A stretch of DNA of 64,000 bases, from NCBI RefSeq assembly GCF_007644105.1, contig NZ_VFAC01000005.1, forward strand, positions 1 through 64,000, in the 5' to 3' direction. A model generated the notes under the pieces. It saw only the letters and a program-made list of their open reading frames with translations, was not told the DNA's origin and ran no database searches. The position numbers and the translations under genes are program-made. How positions within the stretch are numbered: position 1 is the first letter of the stretch; every line of letters starts with the position of its first letter. This stretch comes from Elioraea rosea. GTDB taxonomy: Bacteria > Pseudomonadota > Alphaproteobacteria > Acetobacterales > Acetobacteraceae. Shown piece after piece: positions 1-8,463 of the stretch.

Positions 1-1
1 G

Positions 2-1981
2 CCTGCGGCGGCGGTCGTCGTCGCGGTCGGGCTGTGGGGCGCCTTGACCGCCCTCGCCGCGGCCTTGATCGTCGCCCCCGAGGCGCTCGCGGCGCAGGCC
101 GGCGACGCCGGCGCGCTTCCCGTCGGGGCGATCTCGGTCGGCGCCGCGCTTGTGACCCTCGGCGCGTTCGCACTGGGGCTCCTGGTGCGGCCGCCCTCCG
201 GCAGCACCGCGGCCGAGGCGGCCGACGAGACGCCCAGGCCCATGGCTGGGACTTCGGAAACACACCGCCGCTTCGCCGCAGCCCTCGACAACATGTCGCA
301 GGGCCTCTGCATGTATGACCGGCATAACATGCTGCAGCTGGTCAACCGCCGCTTCTGCGAGATCTACCGCATCGACCCTGCCCGGATACGCCCGGGAATC
401 TCGTTCCGCGACGTGATCGCCGCCTCGATCGCCTCCGGCAATCACACCGCCACCGATGTCGACGGGCTCGTCGGCCGGCGCCTCGCCTTCGTCTCCCGGC
501 GCGTGCGCGCGACCTCCTTCCAGGAACTTGCCGACGGACGGGTGATCGCGATCTCGCACGAGCCGCTCGGCGATGGCGGCTGGGTCGTCACCTACGAGGA
601 CATCACCGAGCGCCGCCGCGCAGAGGCGCAGATCACCCACATGGCGCGCCATGACGGGCTGACGGGCCTGCCCAATCGTACGCATTTCCGCGAGCGGATC
701 GAGGCGGCAGCCGATGCCGGCGTACCTTTCGCCGTCCTCACGGTCGATCTCGACGATTTCCGGGCGATCAACGAGGCGCACGGCTCACAGGCCGGAGACG
801 CGGTGCTGCGCGAGACGGCGGCGCGGCTCATCGCCACCGCGCCGGAGGGAAGCATCGTCGGCCGCCTCGGGGGCGACGAGTTCGCCGTCATCCAGTGGCC
901 GGTCGCCGGCCCCGATGCTGCCTCCTGCCTCGCCGAACAGCTCATCGGCGCGCTCTCCGCGCCGATCGACGCAGGCGGGGTGACGCTTGCCGTGGGCGCC
1001 TCGATCGGCATCGCGGTCGCACCGGGTGACGGGGACTGCGCCGACAGCCTGCTCGCCCATGCCGACCTCGCGCGCGACCTCGCGCGGCGCGACGCGCGCG
1101 GTTCATTCCGCTTCTTCGAGCCGGGCATGGATGCGCGGCAGCAGAAGCGGCGGCTGCTCGAGGCCGATCTCCGCCACGCGCTCGGGCGCGGCGAGTTCGC
1201 GTTGCACTACCAGCCCCTCGTCGCCGTGCCGGACGGCACCGTGACGGGTCTCGAGGCGCTGCTTCGATGGCGGCATCCGCGGCGCGGCCTCGTCTCGCCC
1301 GCTGAGTTCATTCCGCTCGCGGAGCAGCTCGACCTGATCGGCCCGATCGGCGCCTGGGTGCTCGGCGAAGCCTGCCGCGAGGCGATGCGCTTCCCCCCAA
1401 CCATCCGCGTGGCCGTGAATGTCTCGCCGGTGCAGTTCCGCCGGCCCGGCCTCGTCGAGTCGGTGGCCGATGCGCTCGAGCGCTCCGGCCTTGCCCCGCA
1501 ACGGCTCGAGCTCGAGATCACCGAATCGGTCGTGCTCGACGACAGCGACCTGACGCGCGAGACGCTGCATCGCCTGAAGGCGCTCGGCGTCCGGATCGCG
1601 CTCGACGATTTCGGCACGGGCTACTCGTCACTGACGACGCTGCGCAGCTTCCCCATCGACAAGATCAAGATCGACCAGAGCTTCACGCGCGACCTCGGCA
1701 TCAGCCCCGACGCGCGCTCGATCGTCAACGCGATCGCGAGTCTCGGGCGCGCGCTCGAGATGAGCACCACGGCGGAGGGCGTCGAGACGGAGGAGCAGCT
1801 TGCGTGCCTCGCGGCGGAGGGCTGCGCCGAGGCGCAGGGCTACCTGTTCAGCCGCCCCCGCCCGGCCGAGGAGATCCCGGCCTTGCTGCGCACGCTCGAG
1901 GCGAAGAACGCCGCGCGTGCACAGCGCCTGGCCGGCTCCGCCTGCGACATCCTCATCCCCGTGGGCGCGACCGCGGCCTGA
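2..1981 (+). CDS. PAS-GGDEF-EAL cyclic-di-GMP signalling protein (5' partial)
   Basis: This is a bifunctional-type diguanylate cyclase/phosphodiesterase that would make or break the second messenger c-di-GMP at the inner membrane. The frame is open to the left window edge and the visible N-terminus is hydrophobic (two Ala/Val/Leu-rich stretches before about nt 200), so the gene very probably starts upstream with membrane segments. A PAS domain (nt 265-600, FAAALDNMSQGLCMYDR) is followed by GGDEF (motif codons 869-883, intact) and EAL (ELEAL-type motif at 1254-1262, and DDFGTGYSSL near 1605-1634). No RxxD inhibitory site precedes GGDEF. Both domains look potentially active, but which activity dominates cannot be told. 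A TTG at 44 is an unlikely start. The 3' end converges with nrdJ with a 7-base gap. Confidence 0.93.
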   Translation, partial: PAAAVVVAVGLWGALTALAAALIVAPEALAAQAGDAGALPVGAISVGAALVTLGAFALGLLVRPPSGSTAAEAADETPRPMAGTSETHRRFAAALDNMSQGLCMYDRHNMLQLVNRRFCEIYRIDPARIRPGISFRDVIAASIASGNHTATDVDGLVGRRLAFVSRRVRATSFQELADGRVIAISHEPLGDGGWVVTYEDITERRRAEAQITHMARHDGLTGLPNRTHFRERIEAAADAGVPFAVLTVDLDDFRAINEAHGSQAGDAVLRETAARLIATAPEGSIVGRLGGDEFAVIQWPVAGPDAASCLAEQLIGALSAPIDAGGVTLAVGASIGIAVAPGDGDCADSLLAHADLARDLARRDARGSFRFFEPGMDARQQKRRLLEADLRHALGRGEFALHYQPLVAVPDGTVTGLEALLRWRHPRRGLVSPAEFIPLAEQLDLIGPIGAWVLGEACREAMRFPPTIRVAVNVSPVQFRRPGLVESVADALERSGLAPQRLELEITESVVLDDSDLTRETLHRLKALGVRIALDDFGTGYSSLTTLRSFPIDKIKIDQSFTRDLGISPDARSIVNAIASLGRALEMSTTAEGVETEEQLACLAAEGCAEAQGYLFSRPRPAEEIPALLRTLEAKNAARAQRLAGSACDILIPVGATAA

Positions 1982-1988
1982 CGCGGCG

Positions 1989-4487
1989 CTACGCCGCCTC
2001 CTTGGCCGCGCCGTCCTTTGCGGCGGAGGCGTCGTTCGTTCCGAAGTCGATCGGGCACACCCCGCCCGCGCAGTCGACATGCTCGCGGCCGACATCCTCC
2101 GCAGCCGCTTCGGCGATGGCCGCGGCGATCATCTCGTACTCGGCCTTCGTCACGGCCTGCTCGGGCTGGTACTCGTAGGCGGTGCTGTCGGTCTGCGGCA
2201 TCACCGAGCAGGCACGCACCGTCGGCTGAAGCTGCATGATCGCGTCGCGGAACCCCGTGTAGTCGACGATCCTGGGGTCGTACTTCAGCGTGTAGCTGAC
2301 CTGGTTGCCCGTATCGGTCGCGAGCGGCTCGCCCGCCTCGTCGACGCCGCGGATCCAGTATTTCTCGAGAAGCTGCAGGTAGCGGTACTGCTCCTCGGGT
2401 GTCGCCTCGCCGGCGGTGACGAGCTTGTCGGACAGACCGAGCTCGTCGGCGAGGCGGACGATCTCGGGCTTCGTCGGGAAGCCGACCACAGTGGTGCCGC
2501 GATAGGTGGTGAGGCTGCGCACCGGATAGCCCTTCGCGCGGTACTCCTTCACCATCGGATCGTCGTTGCGGAACTGAACCCAGCGCAGGTACTCGCGCAT
2601 CGAGGGAAGATGCGCGCCCTCGGTCAGCCCGAACAGCTTGCTCGTGGTGCCGGCGGGCTTCATCGTCGTGTCGGTATGCGGCCGCGTAACGCCGAGCGCT
2701 GCGGCGTAGCGGGCCGCCTCGTCCGCAACCGCGCGCTTGAAACGCGCCATCGTCATCCAGAACGGCTTCGAGCGCGCCTCGTCGACAAGCTCCTTCCAGC
2801 CATAGCCGAAGCGCTTCAACGCGTATTCGTGCAGGCCGGTGATGCCGACACCGATGCGGTTCGTCCTCTGCGTCTCGGGCCTGTAGAGGCAGTCCATCAG
2901 GTTCACGCGGATCAGCGCGCGGGCGGCGGCGCGGAACGCGGCCTCGGCATCGTCGTCATCGGCCGCGTGGTAGGGCACCACGTCGGCGATCACGCAGTAG
3001 CCGCCGAGCATGAACAGGCTGATCTCGCCGCAGGGATTGGTGATCTGCGTGTAGCGGCTCGAGCGTGCGCGGGAGACGAGGTCGCCCAAGAGCGCGTGGC
3101 TCTCCTCGTCGGCGCGGTACTTGTCGCTGCCCATGAAGAGCGTGCCCGAGGCATAGGCGTCGAGCCCTTCGTCGTTGGCGACGAGCTTGTCCTGGTTGAT
3201 GAAGCCCGGCTCCCCCGTGCCGTCGTCATAGGCGGCGCGCACGGCGGCCTCGAACACGGCATGGGCATGTGCCCATTCCTCGCGCGTTTCCGCGCTCCAC
3301 GCGGCATCAGGCTCGGCGCGCCGAACATGCTCCCAGAACGCGGCATCGACGGTGATGGAATTGTTCGACGACCAGAGGAACCCGCCGCGCTTGACGGAGA
3401 TGAAGCCAAGCACGGAACGATCGCGCCAGGTCTTGGTGCTCATCCGCGCCGAGCGGCGCGCGCCGCCGACGAGCACGCATTCGGCAAGATAGTGATCGAC
3501 GAAGAGTGCCGCGCGCCACGGCTCCATGCCGGAGCCGCGCACCATCGCGACACGCGCGAGCGCCTGCATGTAGGGGCCGGGGCCGGAGGCAGGGCGGCCC
3601 TGCATGCCCATGATCGGCGCGCCCTTCGGCCGCACCTTGGTGAAGTCGAGCAACACCACGTCGTCGCGTCGCCTCTCGAAGGCCATGCGCTCGACGAGCT
3701 CGACTGCCTTGGCCCACCCCTCGCGCGAATCGCCAACCTCGTGAACCACGATCTGCCCGTGCGTGGCGTAGAGATGCTCGGCGTCGCGGCGCGTCAGGAA
3801 CCCGGTGATGATGCCGGCCTGCACATCGGCGTGCGACCAGTCGATCACCGGAACGACCAGCGGCATGTCGCGCGCCCAGTCGACCGCCATCATCTCGTCG
3901 TCATAGGCGCGGCCGACGCCCGAGCCGTTCAGCAGGAGCAGGTAGCAGAGGAAGCTCGTCGCGGCTGTGGAACAGTTGGTGAACACCTCCATGTTCCGCT
4001 GCGGCTGCGTCGCGTCGCCGTGCTGGAGGTGCCGGCCACTCATCAGCAGCGAAGCCTGGCGAAGATGGTGCCGCAGCGTCGCCCGCTCCGCCTCGCGCCA
4101 TTCCGCCCGCGGCTCGAGCAGCGCGTTGCCAAGAGAGACGCGCTCGGCCACGTCGGCCCAGGCCTCCGTCTCGACGCGCCCAACCGCGCCGATCCAGCCT
4201 GAGACCGAGACGTCGTCACCGTGCTCGACGAAGAACTGCCCCTCGTACGCCCAGCCCTCGCGGCGGGCCCAGGCCGTGAGCTGGCTCTCGAGCGAGGACG
4301 AATCGTCGCGCGACACCACGAAGGGCACGCGTTGCGGGGTCGGGAAGCGGCGAACGATCCGGCGGTTGATCGTCCTGTCCGCCACCGCCTGGCCCATGCC
4401 CGGGGCATAGGTGCGTGCCGGCGTCTCGCCCCAGGGAAGCAGCGGCTGGGACAGGAGCGCGGGCGGCACGGGCTGGATCAGCGTCAT
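1989..4487 (-). CDS. nrdJ: Adenosylcobalamin-dependent ribonucleoside-triphosphate reductase (class II RNR)
   Basis: The enzyme reduces ribonucleotides to deoxyribonucleotides with a B12-derived radical, independently of oxygen. It is 832 aa, comparable to the monomeric class II enzymes (about 740 aa) with extra N-terminal length. Visible residues: Cys172 (TNCSTA), Cys486 in NPCGEISL, Cys498, and the C-terminal pair Cys806/Cys811 (DCAGGVCPI), which matches the CX4C redox shuttle of the Lactobacillus RTPR. The nucleotide loop TTMKPAGTTSKLFG is present. I chose ATG 4487 because GAGG lies 8 bases upstream; an in-frame TTG at 4544 lacks a ribosome site. The product stands alone (no nrdAB nearby), as expected for this class. 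Upstream DNA shows no recognisable cobalamin riboswitch. Confidence 0.93.
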   Translation of the reverse strand: MTLIQPVPPALLSQPLLPWGETPARTYAPGMGQAVADRTINRRIVRRFPTPQRVPFVVSRDDSSSLESQLTAWARREGWAYEGQFFVEHGDDVSVSGWIGAVGRVETEAWADVAERVSLGNALLEPRAEWREAERATLRHHLRQASLLMSGRHLQHGDATQPQRNMEVFTNCSTAATSFLCYLLLLNGSGVGRAYDDEMMAVDWARDMPLVVPVIDWSHADVQAGIITGFLTRRDAEHLYATHGQIVVHEVGDSREGWAKAVELVERMAFERRRDDVVLLDFTKVRPKGAPIMGMQGRPASGPGPYMQALARVAMVRGSGMEPWRAALFVDHYLAECVLVGGARRSARMSTKTWRDRSVLGFISVKRGGFLWSSNNSITVDAAFWEHVRRAEPDAAWSAETREEWAHAHAVFEAAVRAAYDDGTGEPGFINQDKLVANDEGLDAYASGTLFMGSDKYRADEESHALLGDLVSRARSSRYTQITNPCGEISLFMLGGYCVIADVVPYHAADDDDAEAAFRAAARALIRVNLMDCLYRPETQRTNRIGVGITGLHEYALKRFGYGWKELVDEARSKPFWMTMARFKRAVADEAARYAAALGVTRPHTDTTMKPAGTTSKLFGLTEGAHLPSMREYLRWVQFRNDDPMVKEYRAKGYPVRSLTTYRGTTVVGFPTKPEIVRLADELGLSDKLVTAGEATPEEQYRYLQLLEKYWIRGVDEAGEPLATDTGNQVSYTLKYDPRIVDYTGFRDAIMQLQPTVRACSVMPQTDSTAYEYQPEQAVTKAEYEMIAAAIAEAAAEDVGREHVDCAGGVCPIDFGTNDASAAKDGAAKEAA

Positions 4488-4550
4488 GGTGGGGACCTCG
4501 GCGGCGGCGGATTCGGGATGTGAAGGATAGGCGACGGGCTTCAAGGTTGA

Positions 4551-4566
4551 AAACTACATAAAGGGT
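4551..4566. promoter_or_regulatory. Possible degenerate NrdR box upstream of nrdJ
   Basis: The 16 bases AAACTACATAAAGGGT lie 64-79 bp upstream of the nrdJ ATG. By eye they match about 11 of 16 positions of the NrdR consensus form ACACTACATCTTGTGT, best in the left half. NrdR represses ribonucleotide reductase genes in many bacteria and normally binds two boxes spaced by helical turns. I see only one here, so this is a weak candidate. The surrounding stretch is the only AT-richer DNA between the divergent nrdJ and 4694 genes and so probably holds their promoters. Confidence 0.2.
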
Positions 4567-4693
4567 CCGAGCGTTTGCTTCGCCCCTAGATGTTGCGTTG
4601 CTGCCACGCTGACCCGCAAGCCCCTGACATGGCGCGATGTTGCATGGCAGCAGGGGCGCTGCTACGCCGCGGCCACCCTGGAGGAGCATCGCC

Positions 4694-5725
4694 ATGACAG
4701 ACGCCCCCGCCGAACCGACCGTCCTGTCCGAGGTGACGCAGGGGGTGGGGCGACTCGTGCTTAACCGGCCGCGCGCGCTGAATGCGCTCGACCGCGGGAT
4801 GATCGACGCCGTGTCCGCCGCGCTTACCGCATGGCGCGATGACCCGGCGGTCGCGCTGGTGACGATCGAGGGTGCCGGCGGCCGCGCCTTCTGCGCGGGC
4901 GGGGACGTTCGCGCCGTTCGCACGCTTGCGCTCGCGGGCGAGACGGAGGCGATCGAGGAGTTCTTCGTCGCCGAGTACGCCGTCAACCGGATGATCGCCG
5001 AGTATCCGAAGCCCTATGTCGCGCTGATCGACGGCATCTCGATGGGTGGGGGCCTGGGCCTCTCCATCCATGGCAGCCACAGGGTGGTGACCGAGCACGC
5101 CGTCATGGCCATGCCGGAGACCGCCATCGCGCTGTTCCCCGACATCGGCGCCACCTATTTCCTGCCGCGCCTGCCCGGGCAGACCGGCATGTATCTCGCG
5201 CTGACGGGCGCGCGCGTCTCGCCTGGCGATGCGATCCATACCGGTCTTGCGACGCATTACGTGCCGCGCGGCGCGCTCGAGTCGCTGAAGGCCGGACTCG
5301 GGCGCGAGGGGATCGACGCCGTCGCCCGCCACGCCGCGCCACCGCCCGAGAGCCTTTTCGCCGCGGAGCGCGAGGCGATCGACCGCTGCTTCGCCGGACC
5401 GAGCGTGGCCGCCATCCTCGCCGCGCTGGAAGCGGAGGGAAGCGATTGGGCGAAGGCCACGCACGCGACGCTGCTGCAGATGTCGCCGACCTCTCTCTGG
5501 GTGAGCTTCGAGGCGATCCGCCGCGGCGCGTCGATGACGCTCGCCGAGTGCCTGGCGATGGAACTCGCCTTGACCCGCGGGGTGACGCGGCACCCAGATT
5601 TCGCGGAAGGCGTGCGCGCTCAGGTTATCGACAAGACGCGGGATCCGCGCTGGACCCCGGCGAGCGTCGAGGCGGTTGACCCGGCCGACATCGCCGCGCT
5701 CTTCGCGGGGCGCTGGCCCCGCTAG
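4694..5725 (+). CDS. Enoyl-CoA hydratase/isomerase family protein, 3-hydroxyisobutyryl-CoA hydrolase type
   Basis: This is a crotonase-fold enzyme of 343 aa, the length of the 3-hydroxyisobutyryl-CoA hydrolase (HIBCH) branch of valine catabolism rather than the about 260 aa hydratases. HIBCH hallmarks are visible: the oxyanion segment FCAGGDVRAV, DGISMGGGLGLS, and MPETAIALFPDIG carrying the catalytic Glu and Asp. The start ATG 4694 has GGAGGAG 9 bases upstream; a longer in-frame start at 4637 has none. The gene is divergent from nrdJ and its stop overlaps the stop of the GntR gene. Valine degradation partners are not adjacent, so another 3-hydroxyacyl-CoA is possible as substrate. Confidence 0.88.
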   Translation: MTDAPAEPTVLSEVTQGVGRLVLNRPRALNALDRGMIDAVSAALTAWRDDPAVALVTIEGAGGRAFCAGGDVRAVRTLALAGETEAIEEFFVAEYAVNRMIAEYPKPYVALIDGISMGGGLGLSIHGSHRVVTEHAVMAMPETAIALFPDIGATYFLPRLPGQTGMYLALTGARVSPGDAIHTGLATHYVPRGALESLKAGLGREGIDAVARHAAPPPESLFAAEREAIDRCFAGPSVAAILAALEAEGSDWAKATHATLLQMSPTSLWVSFEAIRRGASMTLAECLAMELALTRGVTRHPDFAEGVRAQVIDKTRDPRWTPASVEAVDPADIAALFAGRWPR

Positions 5726-6396
5726 AGGCGGGCGCGGGCCGGCGGCTGCGCCATCGCGAGCGCCAGAAGGTCGGCCATCGCGTTGTCGGAGGACGCGATG
5801 GCCAGCTCCGTCGCGCCCGTGGCATCGCGCCTGCGGAGGGCGGCAAGCAGCGCGCGATGGCTCTCGACAGACCGCGCGAGCCGCCCCGGCCCGAAGCCGA
5901 GGCGCAGGCGAAGCGCCTCGACGAGCGCCCAACTCCGCTCCATCACCGAAACGGCATCGCGGTTCCTCGCCGCGGCGAGAAGCGTGCGGTGAAAACCCTG
6001 GTTCTCCGCCATGGCCGCGGCGGCATCCCCCGCCGCGGCGGCCGCCTCGAACCGCGCCTCGATCGCCTCGAGCGCGTCGAGATCGGCCTCCGAGACATGT
6101 CGGACGACGTCGGGCATCAGCACGCCGAGCACTGCCGCGCGGAGGCGGTAGATGTTGCGGATGTCCTGCGGCGACAGCGCGCGCACCCAGGCGCCCCGGT
6201 TCGGGTGCGCCTCGACCAGCCCCTCGCCCTCGAGAAGCTTAAGCGCCGCGCGAACCGGCGTCGCGCCGACGGCGAGACGCTTCGCGAGCGCCGATACGGT
6301 CAGCTTCGACCCAGGGGCAAGTGCCCCCTCGACGATCATCCGCCTCAACCGGGAGAGGACCCTGTCCTCCGTCGTCACGTCATCTTCGCTCGTCAT
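5722..6396 (-). CDS. GntR family regulator, FadR (FCD) subfamily
   Basis: This is a 224 aa ligand-responsive DNA-binding repressor/activator. An N-terminal winged helix (residues about 10-75; KLTVSALAKRLAVGATPVRAAL is the recognition region) is followed by an all-helical FCD ligand domain. In the FCD family, Asp/His residues bind a metal and a carboxylate effector; here GFHRTLLAAARN and ESHRALLAAL supply such histidines. The gene diverges from the mannonate dehydratase-like/Bug pair (58 bp between starts), so it most likely controls that pair and itself in response to a sugar acid. Overlapping inverted repeats in the shared promoter support this. The ligand is unknown. Confidence 0.92.
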   Translation of the reverse strand: MTSEDDVTTEDRVLSRLRRMIVEGALAPGSKLTVSALAKRLAVGATPVRAALKLLEGEGLVEAHPNRGAWVRALSPQDIRNIYRLRAAVLGVLMPDVVRHVSEADLDALEAIEARFEAAAAAGDAAAAMAENQGFHRTLLAAARNRDAVSVMERSWALVEALRLRLGFGPGRLARSVESHRALLAALRRRDATGATELAIASSDNAMADLLALAMAQPPARARL

Positions 6397-6401
6397 GGCC
6401 C

Positions 6402-6421
6402 CTTGATCCTGTCAAGTTGAC
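6402..6421. promoter_or_regulatory. Overlapping inverted repeats, candidate GntR operator
   Basis: Two overlapping dyads sit between the divergent GntR and dehydratase genes: CTTGA-N5-TCAAG (6402-6416) and the odd palindrome GTCAA-G-TTGAC (6411-6421). A plausible promoter for the rightward genes, TTGATC (6403-6408) with a 17-base gap to TTAGAT (6426-6431), runs through them, so a bound regulator would block RNA polymerase. The match to a GntR site is inferred from position and symmetry only. Confidence 0.4.
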
Positions 6422-6454
6422 GAGATTAGATAAAATTCATCGGGAAGGAAACGT

Positions 6455-7486
6455 ATGCGCGTCGCCGCTGGCCAGTTCCGTGAGCTTACGCAGGAGGACC
6501 TCGCCTTCGCACGGCAGATCGGCTGCGCAGGCGTGACGATCAACAAGCCCGATTTCGACAGCCAGGCCTGGACAGGGTTCCTCGGCAAGCAGTTCACGGC
6601 CGCCTCCGGCCCGCGTGCGCCGACGCGCCGCTTCTCCGCGCTCGAGCTCGCCACGCTGCGCTCGGCCGTGGAGGCGCATGGGCTCGTTCTCGAATGCATC
6701 GAGGGCGTGCCGCGAAACCTCCTCGATCGCGTCATGCTCGGCCTGCCCGGCGCGGAGGAGCAGGTTGAGGACTTCAAGGCGACGATCCGCGCCATGGGCC
6801 AGGCAGGCATCCCGGTGCTCGGCTACAACTGGATCCCCGACGGGGTGTGGCGCACCACGAAGGCCGATCACGGCCGCGGCGGCGCGCTCGTCACCGGCTA
6901 CGACGACAGGCTCGGGCAAAGCATCGCTACCGGAACATTGCCTCCGCGTGACGAGCAGGCGATGTGGGCGAACTGGGAACGCTTCATCGAGGCGGTGCTT
7001 CCCGTCGCCGAGGGCGCGGGGGTGAAGCTCTCCCTCCACCCCGATGACCCGCCCGTTCCCGAGCTCGACGGCGTGGCCCGCATCTTCCGCGACGAGGCCG
7101 CTCTCGGCCGCGCGCTCGCCTTCGCCGACAGCCCGAACCACGGCCTAGCCTTCTGCACCGGCACGCTTGCGCAACGGAGTGCGGATGGGATGATGCACGC
7201 GCTCGGGCGCTTCGCCCGCGCCGGGCGCATCCACTACGTGCATCTCCGCTCCGTCGCGGGTGCGCTGCCGCGCTTCACGGAGGCCTTCATCGACGAAGGG
7301 AAGGTCGATGCAGTGGCGGTGCTGGAGACGCTCGCCGAGGCGGGGTTCGACGGGTTCGTGATCGACGATCACGTGCCGCATGTCGTGGGCGACACGGTGT
7401 GGGGCCACCGCTCGCGCGCCTACGCCACCGGCTACATTGCGGGGATCATCCGCGCACTCGAAAGAACGAAGGGGAGGATGGGATGA
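6455..7486 (+). CDS. Mannonate dehydratase (UxuA)-like TIM-barrel enzyme
   Basis: Family members dehydrate D-mannonate to 2-keto-3-deoxygluconate with a divalent metal in hexuronate catabolism. This protein has 343 aa against about 390 for E. coli UxuA. Conserved features seen are SLHPDDPP, GLAFCTGTLAQ, YVHLRSV and the C-terminal IDDHVPHVVGDTVWGHRSRAYATGYI segment with His/Asp metal ligands. ATG 6455 is preceded by GGAAGG. Its stop overlaps the Bug receptor start by four bases (ATGA), so the two form an operon next to a GntR regulator. Exact substrate could be another sugar acid, because shorter UxuA-like proteins are functionally uncharacterised. Confidence 0.85.
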   Translation: MRVAAGQFRELTQEDLAFARQIGCAGVTINKPDFDSQAWTGFLGKQFTAASGPRAPTRRFSALELATLRSAVEAHGLVLECIEGVPRNLLDRVMLGLPGAEEQVEDFKATIRAMGQAGIPVLGYNWIPDGVWRTTKADHGRGGALVTGYDDRLGQSIATGTLPPRDEQAMWANWERFIEAVLPVAEGAGVKLSLHPDDPPVPELDGVARIFRDEAALGRALAFADSPNHGLAFCTGTLAQRSADGMMHALGRFARAGRIHYVHLRSVAGALPRFTEAFIDEGKVDAVAVLETLAEAGFDGFVIDDHVPHVVGDTVWGHRSRAYATGYIAGIIRALERTKGRMG

Positions 7487-8457
7487 CGGTCACACCGAAG
7501 GGGCTCACGCGCCGTGCGGCACTGGCGCTGCCGGCAATCGTCGCGGCGGCCGGGGCCTCGGCGCAGGGGCGAACGCTCCGCGTCGTCGTTCCCTTTCCTC
7601 CCGGCGGCACGTCCGACCTGATCGCACGGCTGGTGCAGAACGACGTCCAGCGTCTCCTCGGCCAGCCGGTCGTGGTCGACAATCGCGGTGGTGCCGCTGG
7701 CAACCTCGGCGCCGACCATGTCGCGAAATCCGCGCCCGATGGCGCGACGGTGCTGCTGACCGACCCGGGGATCCTCACGACCGCGCCGGCGCTGTTCTCG
7801 CGGCTGACCTACAATCCCGCAACCGATCTCGCGCCGGTGACGATGCTGATCTACGCGCCGTACATCATGGCGGTGCATCCCTCGGTGCCGGCGAACAACG
7901 CCGCCGAGCTCGTCGCCTATGCCCGCGCCAATCCAACGAAGATCAACTTCGCTCATTCCGGCGTCGGCGCGGTGAACCACCTCACCGCGCTCGTCGTGGT
8001 TCAGCACTGGGGCACGGAAGTGACGGAGGTGTTCTATCGCGGCGGGATGCAGGGCATCCAGGCGGCGATCGCGAACGAGAGCCAGATGGTCGTCAATGGC
8101 GCGACCGCGACGCTGCCCTTCGTGAAGGATGGCAAGCTCCGCGCCATCGCCGTCACCGGCCCGCGCCGACTGCCCGACATCCCCGACGTGCCGACCTTCG
8201 CCGAGCTCGGCTGGCCAGCTGCCGAAAGCGGCATCTGGCAGGGGCTCCTTGCGCCAGCGGGAACGCCCGCGCCGACGGTGGACAGCATCTACCAGGCTTT
8301 CGCCGCGGCGCTGAAGGAACCGGCAACGCAGGCACGGCTCAACACGCTCGGCGCCGAGGTGCGCGCCGAAGGCCCCGAAAGCTTCCGCGCCTGGCTCGCG
8401 CGCGAGACCGAACTCTGGGGCGGCGTGATCCGCGCGCGCGGCATCAAGCTCGACTGA
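7483..8457 (+). CDS. Bug/TctC family periplasmic solute receptor
   Basis: This is a 324 aa tripartite tricarboxylate transporter (TTT) receptor that binds small carboxylates in the periplasm. A twin-arginine-like signal (LTRRAALALP followed by an Ala-rich stretch to ASAQG) leads to the family hallmark RVVVPFPPGGTSD, then VVDNRGGAAGNLGADHVAKS and LLAPAGTP. The start ATG 7483 overlaps the preceding dehydratase stop and has GGGGAGG upstream; earlier in-frame starts lack a signal. No TctA/TctB membrane genes are present, which is usual for the expanded Bug receptors. Co-transcription with a mannonate dehydratase-like enzyme suggests a sugar acid ligand (inference). Confidence 0.93.
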   Translation: MTVTPKGLTRRAALALPAIVAAAGASAQGRTLRVVVPFPPGGTSDLIARLVQNDVQRLLGQPVVVDNRGGAAGNLGADHVAKSAPDGATVLLTDPGILTTAPALFSRLTYNPATDLAPVTMLIYAPYIMAVHPSVPANNAAELVAYARANPTKINFAHSGVGAVNHLTALVVVQHWGTEVTEVFYRGGMQGIQAAIANESQMVVNGATATLPFVKDGKLRAIAVTGPRRLPDIPDVPTFAELGWPAAESGIWQGLLAPAGTPAPTVDSIYQAFAAALKEPATQARLNTLGAEVRAEGPESFRAWLARETELWGGVIRARGIKLD

Positions 8458-8463
8458 TTCCGG

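Noticed and set aside
1800-4202. 800-codon open frame opposite nrdJ
   Set aside because: Its product is rich in Arg/His/Ala/Gly with no domain, while the opposite strand encodes a complete class II ribonucleotide reductase with all catalytic residues. It is an antisense shadow of GC-rich codon bias.
4488-4693. Cobalamin riboswitch before nrdJ
   Set aside because: The spacer is about the right size, but I could not find a B12 box or the characteristic conserved core on the minus strand. A covariance-model search would decide.
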